Translations under genes and position numbers: made by a program
NCBI GenBank assembly: GCA_963513935.1
Contig: OY740767.1
Location: forward strand, 78,976,060 to 79,040,059
DNA: 64,000 bases
Reading direction: 5' to 3'
Source of the DNA: Aphrophora alni
Taxonomy: Eukaryota; Arthropoda; Insecta; Hemiptera; Aphrophoridae
Shown: positions 60,712-64,000 of the stretch, piece by piece
Layout of the letters: each line of letters begins with the position of its first letter
How positions within the stretch are numbered: the stretch's first letter is position 1
Notes under the pieces: model-generated
Told to the model about the DNA's origin: nothing
The model's database searches: none
The model's input: only the letters and a program-made list of their open reading frames with translations

Positions 60712-62914
60712 ACCTTACATGTTAAAATTTATTCTATTTTTTTTACAAATTTGTCAAATACAGTTCCCATACAACAATATTTCCTTTGTAGTACATATTA
60801 AATTCTTTGTACATCCAGTTTCAATCAATCTCACTGCCCGTAAATGAGTGTAAGAAGTTTATAATATAATTATTAGTAAGAGTAAAGAACGTTTAATTAT
60901 ACAGATAAACTGATGATATTTCCTTATCTTAGGATAATTGGTGTATCCTATCCTTTGTTTACTTTTCAAATAAACCCTAAACTTTAATAAGTGTAACTAT
61001 ATGCCAAGTTTAATGTGAATATACTGAATGATATATACTGACCTGTATTTAACAAAAAAGAGTAGTGTTGCTGTTTTGTCGATATCAGTAACTATGGTAT
61101 TAGTATTATGTTTGCATTGACGGTACAATTTTCCATTATTATAATAGTCTCCTACATTTATAGTATTACTAAAACAACAATTTTTTAGTATCAACCACAA
61201 TGTTTGGAACATCAAGGCCTGGGACCGATCAATTATGATAAAAATAGTATACTACATGATTACATAGTGGGTATAACACTCACTATTATAACGTTTATTA
61301 CCCGTTTAATGTTGTTTTTCTTAGTAGAAATTACAATGGCAGTAGCAATCCTTACTTTCTTAATTTAGGTGGTTTTTTGAATCCAAAATGTACATAATAT
61401 CACCAATGTAATTTTAAATTTGTTAGTTAAAATTCACTATATCCATAAAACTATACATACTTCTTATAATCGTAAAAAAAATTGTCTTAATGTTTAATTT
61501 AAATAACGATACATAAAGAAATCATATGTTGTCTTTGTATGTCTGTCTTGTTGATTTTGATGATATTCCATTTAACTTAGTCGTTCGCTTTCAAAATATA
61601 GTAACTAAAAATATAACTGTAAGCCAAAATTTGGCTTATTGAGATTTTTACGAGAGATATCAAATGGTGTTCACAACGTTTTACATATTACAGAACAAAA
61701 GGAAACCAAAGTGTGGATGTGTAAAACGAACATAAATCAACTTCATAAAGAAAATATATAGGTGTCGGAGAACTTACTAAATTTGAACACCAGGTTTACG
61801 CAAATGAGACTTTTAATCTGTTGTTCACTAATTCCTATAAAATCTCAAAAATAAAAGTTTTAAACAAGAAGTTGTCAAACATTTTCAGTCTGTTTTAACA
61901 TATTAGAAATGTTTAACGTGTTTTGTACTGGTGAATTTTCCTTCACCTTTTTACATACTTTAACTAGGCAAGCAAAGTACAGTTAAACTAGCGAAGTTCA
62001 ACCACAAAGTGGAATTGCACAAAAAGTAAACAACTTTATAAATACAGTAAGGCTGTTACTCGGAGTCTATTACCACAAAATAAAATGAGGCGAACAAAAC
62101 ACTCAAATATTTAGACATTCGTATAACTGCTACATATTGAAGAGGGTGTCTAAATATATTCTAGGATTATTTTTTAATTTCTAAACTACTTTAAACTTTA
62201 CCAAAGTAATGTACTATACTCTACTGTCACATATAGCAACAATTACATGTCAAATAAATCCTAGGGGTGTATACTTGGCAAAGATAAAAACTAGTATACT
62301 GTATACTTGAAGAAAATAATGCATTACAATGATGTCACTTGTACAAAAATTACTCGTCTAAATAAACTGTTGAGTTTTTCATCAGAACAAAATACACTTA
62401 ACTTGCAATCTATCTATGCACTCCTAAAATGTTAACTGAATTAATCTGGAACTTTAGTATAAAAGTTATATTTTAATATTAAATATATATTCTACAAAAA
62501 TGTAAAGTACATATTTGAAAACCGTCCGAGACTACAAAACTTTAATAAACAAATATACAATGTAATACACTGTGAAATGGTAAAATTAATTAATGGTTTT
62601 CAAGAAACTATTAGTTAATCATGTGCAAAGAACCTAATTCCTCTATTCGTGTCGGTGTGTCGTCATCTGATTTAGGATGAGTTGAAAATATTTTCAATTC
62701 CCCAAAGAAAAAATTAACAAGATAAATATTTCAATTTAACCTATGGCTTGTAGGGTGATTGTGGATAATTAAAAAATATTTAACATGCACCAGGTAATGT
62801 AATACAGTTTTTAATCCTTAACATGTAGAGTAGGGAGACGAGGTTAAGATTGGTGAAGTATTCAACAAAAAGTGACTTTACATTACGAAATACATCCGTG
62901 GATACAGAAGCGTC

Positions 62915-62961
<47 letters not shown>

Positions 62962-64000
62962 TTATTGTAACATAATACATTTCTACTTTCTACCCCTAAA
63001 ACTAACTAACTGTACAGGTACTTAATAATAAATCTTCTTAACATATAAATTCTGCAAAATGTTTGCTTTTCTTAGTAAATAAATAATTCAATCACATTAG
63101 TTGAGATAATGTTACTTTATTCTACCAAACAACAGCGCCAATACTGTCCTAAATACTACACATTATTAAAGCAGAAGAGACAATTTTATTTTAAAATAGA
63201 AAAATCCATTTTTTGTCATAATTGAACTGTTAGTGTCGTTAGTACTAGTGTTAGTAGTAATACTTAATTTATAAGACTACCAATGACGTTAAATAACATT
63301 TGTCCGGAAATGCGCAGCATATTCAACGAGATATGGATCATAAAAAAGAGCATTCGATTATGACGTCACTGGGTAGTATTGAGTCATCCGATGTTCACTT
63401 AATGTGATGAAGTTAGTAAGTCTGAAATTTTTGAATTAGTTTCAATAATATGTTCAGTCAATATTTAGTATTTATTTCATCATATGTGAAGTTTTTTGCG
63501 TTCTGTACTTTCTGTTTGGTTTGAAAGCATGTAAAAGTAAACTACATCATAAACGACATGTAGCGTGGAACTATAGTAATTTTTCATGTTAAAACACAAA
63601 CACAATACATTAAATTAAAATTAATTATTTTATGAATCTCTGTAAATGACCAGACACCGGGTAATATGCAGGAATATTTTGTGTGGTTAATAATCAACTG
63701 TGTAAAACAAAACCGACAATGCATTACAAATTTTACCACAAACACACCAATTTGATTAAAGTTACATGAGTTTCTAGCTTATTATATGGTTCATAAACGG
63801 ATTTCAATGAAACATTCACACAATAAAAATATCATTTGTTATAATTTATAAAATAAAACTCTCAGAAGGTGTTACAATTAGATTTTTGTAATGTTATTTT
63901 ATGAGTTATAATGAAACCATTACGAAGTACATTGTAACATGTAAGTATCGTATAGAATTCATAAATCTTGTTTATTGTGTTTCATACTAAAATAACTAAT
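60712..64000. other. intergenic, one microsatellite
   Basis: TA tract at 62923-62957. No gene, RNA or mobile element recognised. Consensus donors at 63412 and 63941 have no bounded exon. Confidence 0.5.

Overview
The window looks like animal nuclear DNA, most likely from an arthropod and probably an insect. It is strongly AT-rich, has long (TA)n tracts, shows GT-AG introns of about 80 bp, and carries arthropod-type mobile elements: Penelope-like elements (PLEs) with GIY-YIG endonuclease, a jockey-like LINE, a Tc1/mariner-clan DDE relic and MITEs. No prokaryotic operon, rRNA gene, CRISPR array or complete conserved gene is visible. Most of the 64 kb is intergenic or intronic, and most long open frames are chance or sit in repeats.

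Layout. 0-6 kb: a possible last exon with poly(A) signal at the left edge, an inverted PLE terminal repeat at 1.5 kb, and a GC-rich exon-like island at 5.8 kb followed by a PLE 3' end. 6.2-6.7 kb: the clearest gene start, a TATA promoter and two exons of an F-box protein. 6.8-13.2 kb: a degenerate A-rich satellite split by a 1.88 kb LTR-like insertion (TGT...ACA ends, AAAT duplication). 13.2-14.35 kb: a G-quadruplex motif, a tandem array of 38-nt exon-like units with intact splice signals and hairpins, then a GC-rich CRE-motif block. 14.4-16.4 kb: a PLE relic with an internally inverted endonuclease segment, then a jockey-like LINE relic. 18.6-19.1 kb: DDE transposase relic. 22 kb: a perfect 95-bp inverted pair of PLE ends. 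24.6-25.7 kb: a MITE, a heat-shock-type promoter (five contiguous HSE units, a second HSE, TATA) and a 129-130 bp tandem repeat with no hsp coding region. 30 kb: a 507-bp MITE. 36.1 kb: a well-bounded orphan coding exon. 36.9-37.4, 40.9-42.0, 52.0-52.25 and 58.9 kb: more PLE ends. 43.05-44.2 kb: a minus-strand split, decaying gene threaded by two microsatellites. 47.9, 59.6-60.0 and 60.6 kb: weak exon candidates.

The unifying theme is a set of at least five PLE terminal families. Each carries a hammerhead-ribozyme-type core (CUGANGA, stem, GAAAC, tiny stem III, GUH), and four of the five appear here as an inverted pair. The other notable system is the orphan heat-shock promoter driving a tandem-repeat region, an arrangement that recalls heat-inducible repeat RNAs such as Drosophila hsr-omega, although no sequence homology is claimed. 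All family assignments rest on motifs read by eye; no database search was made.
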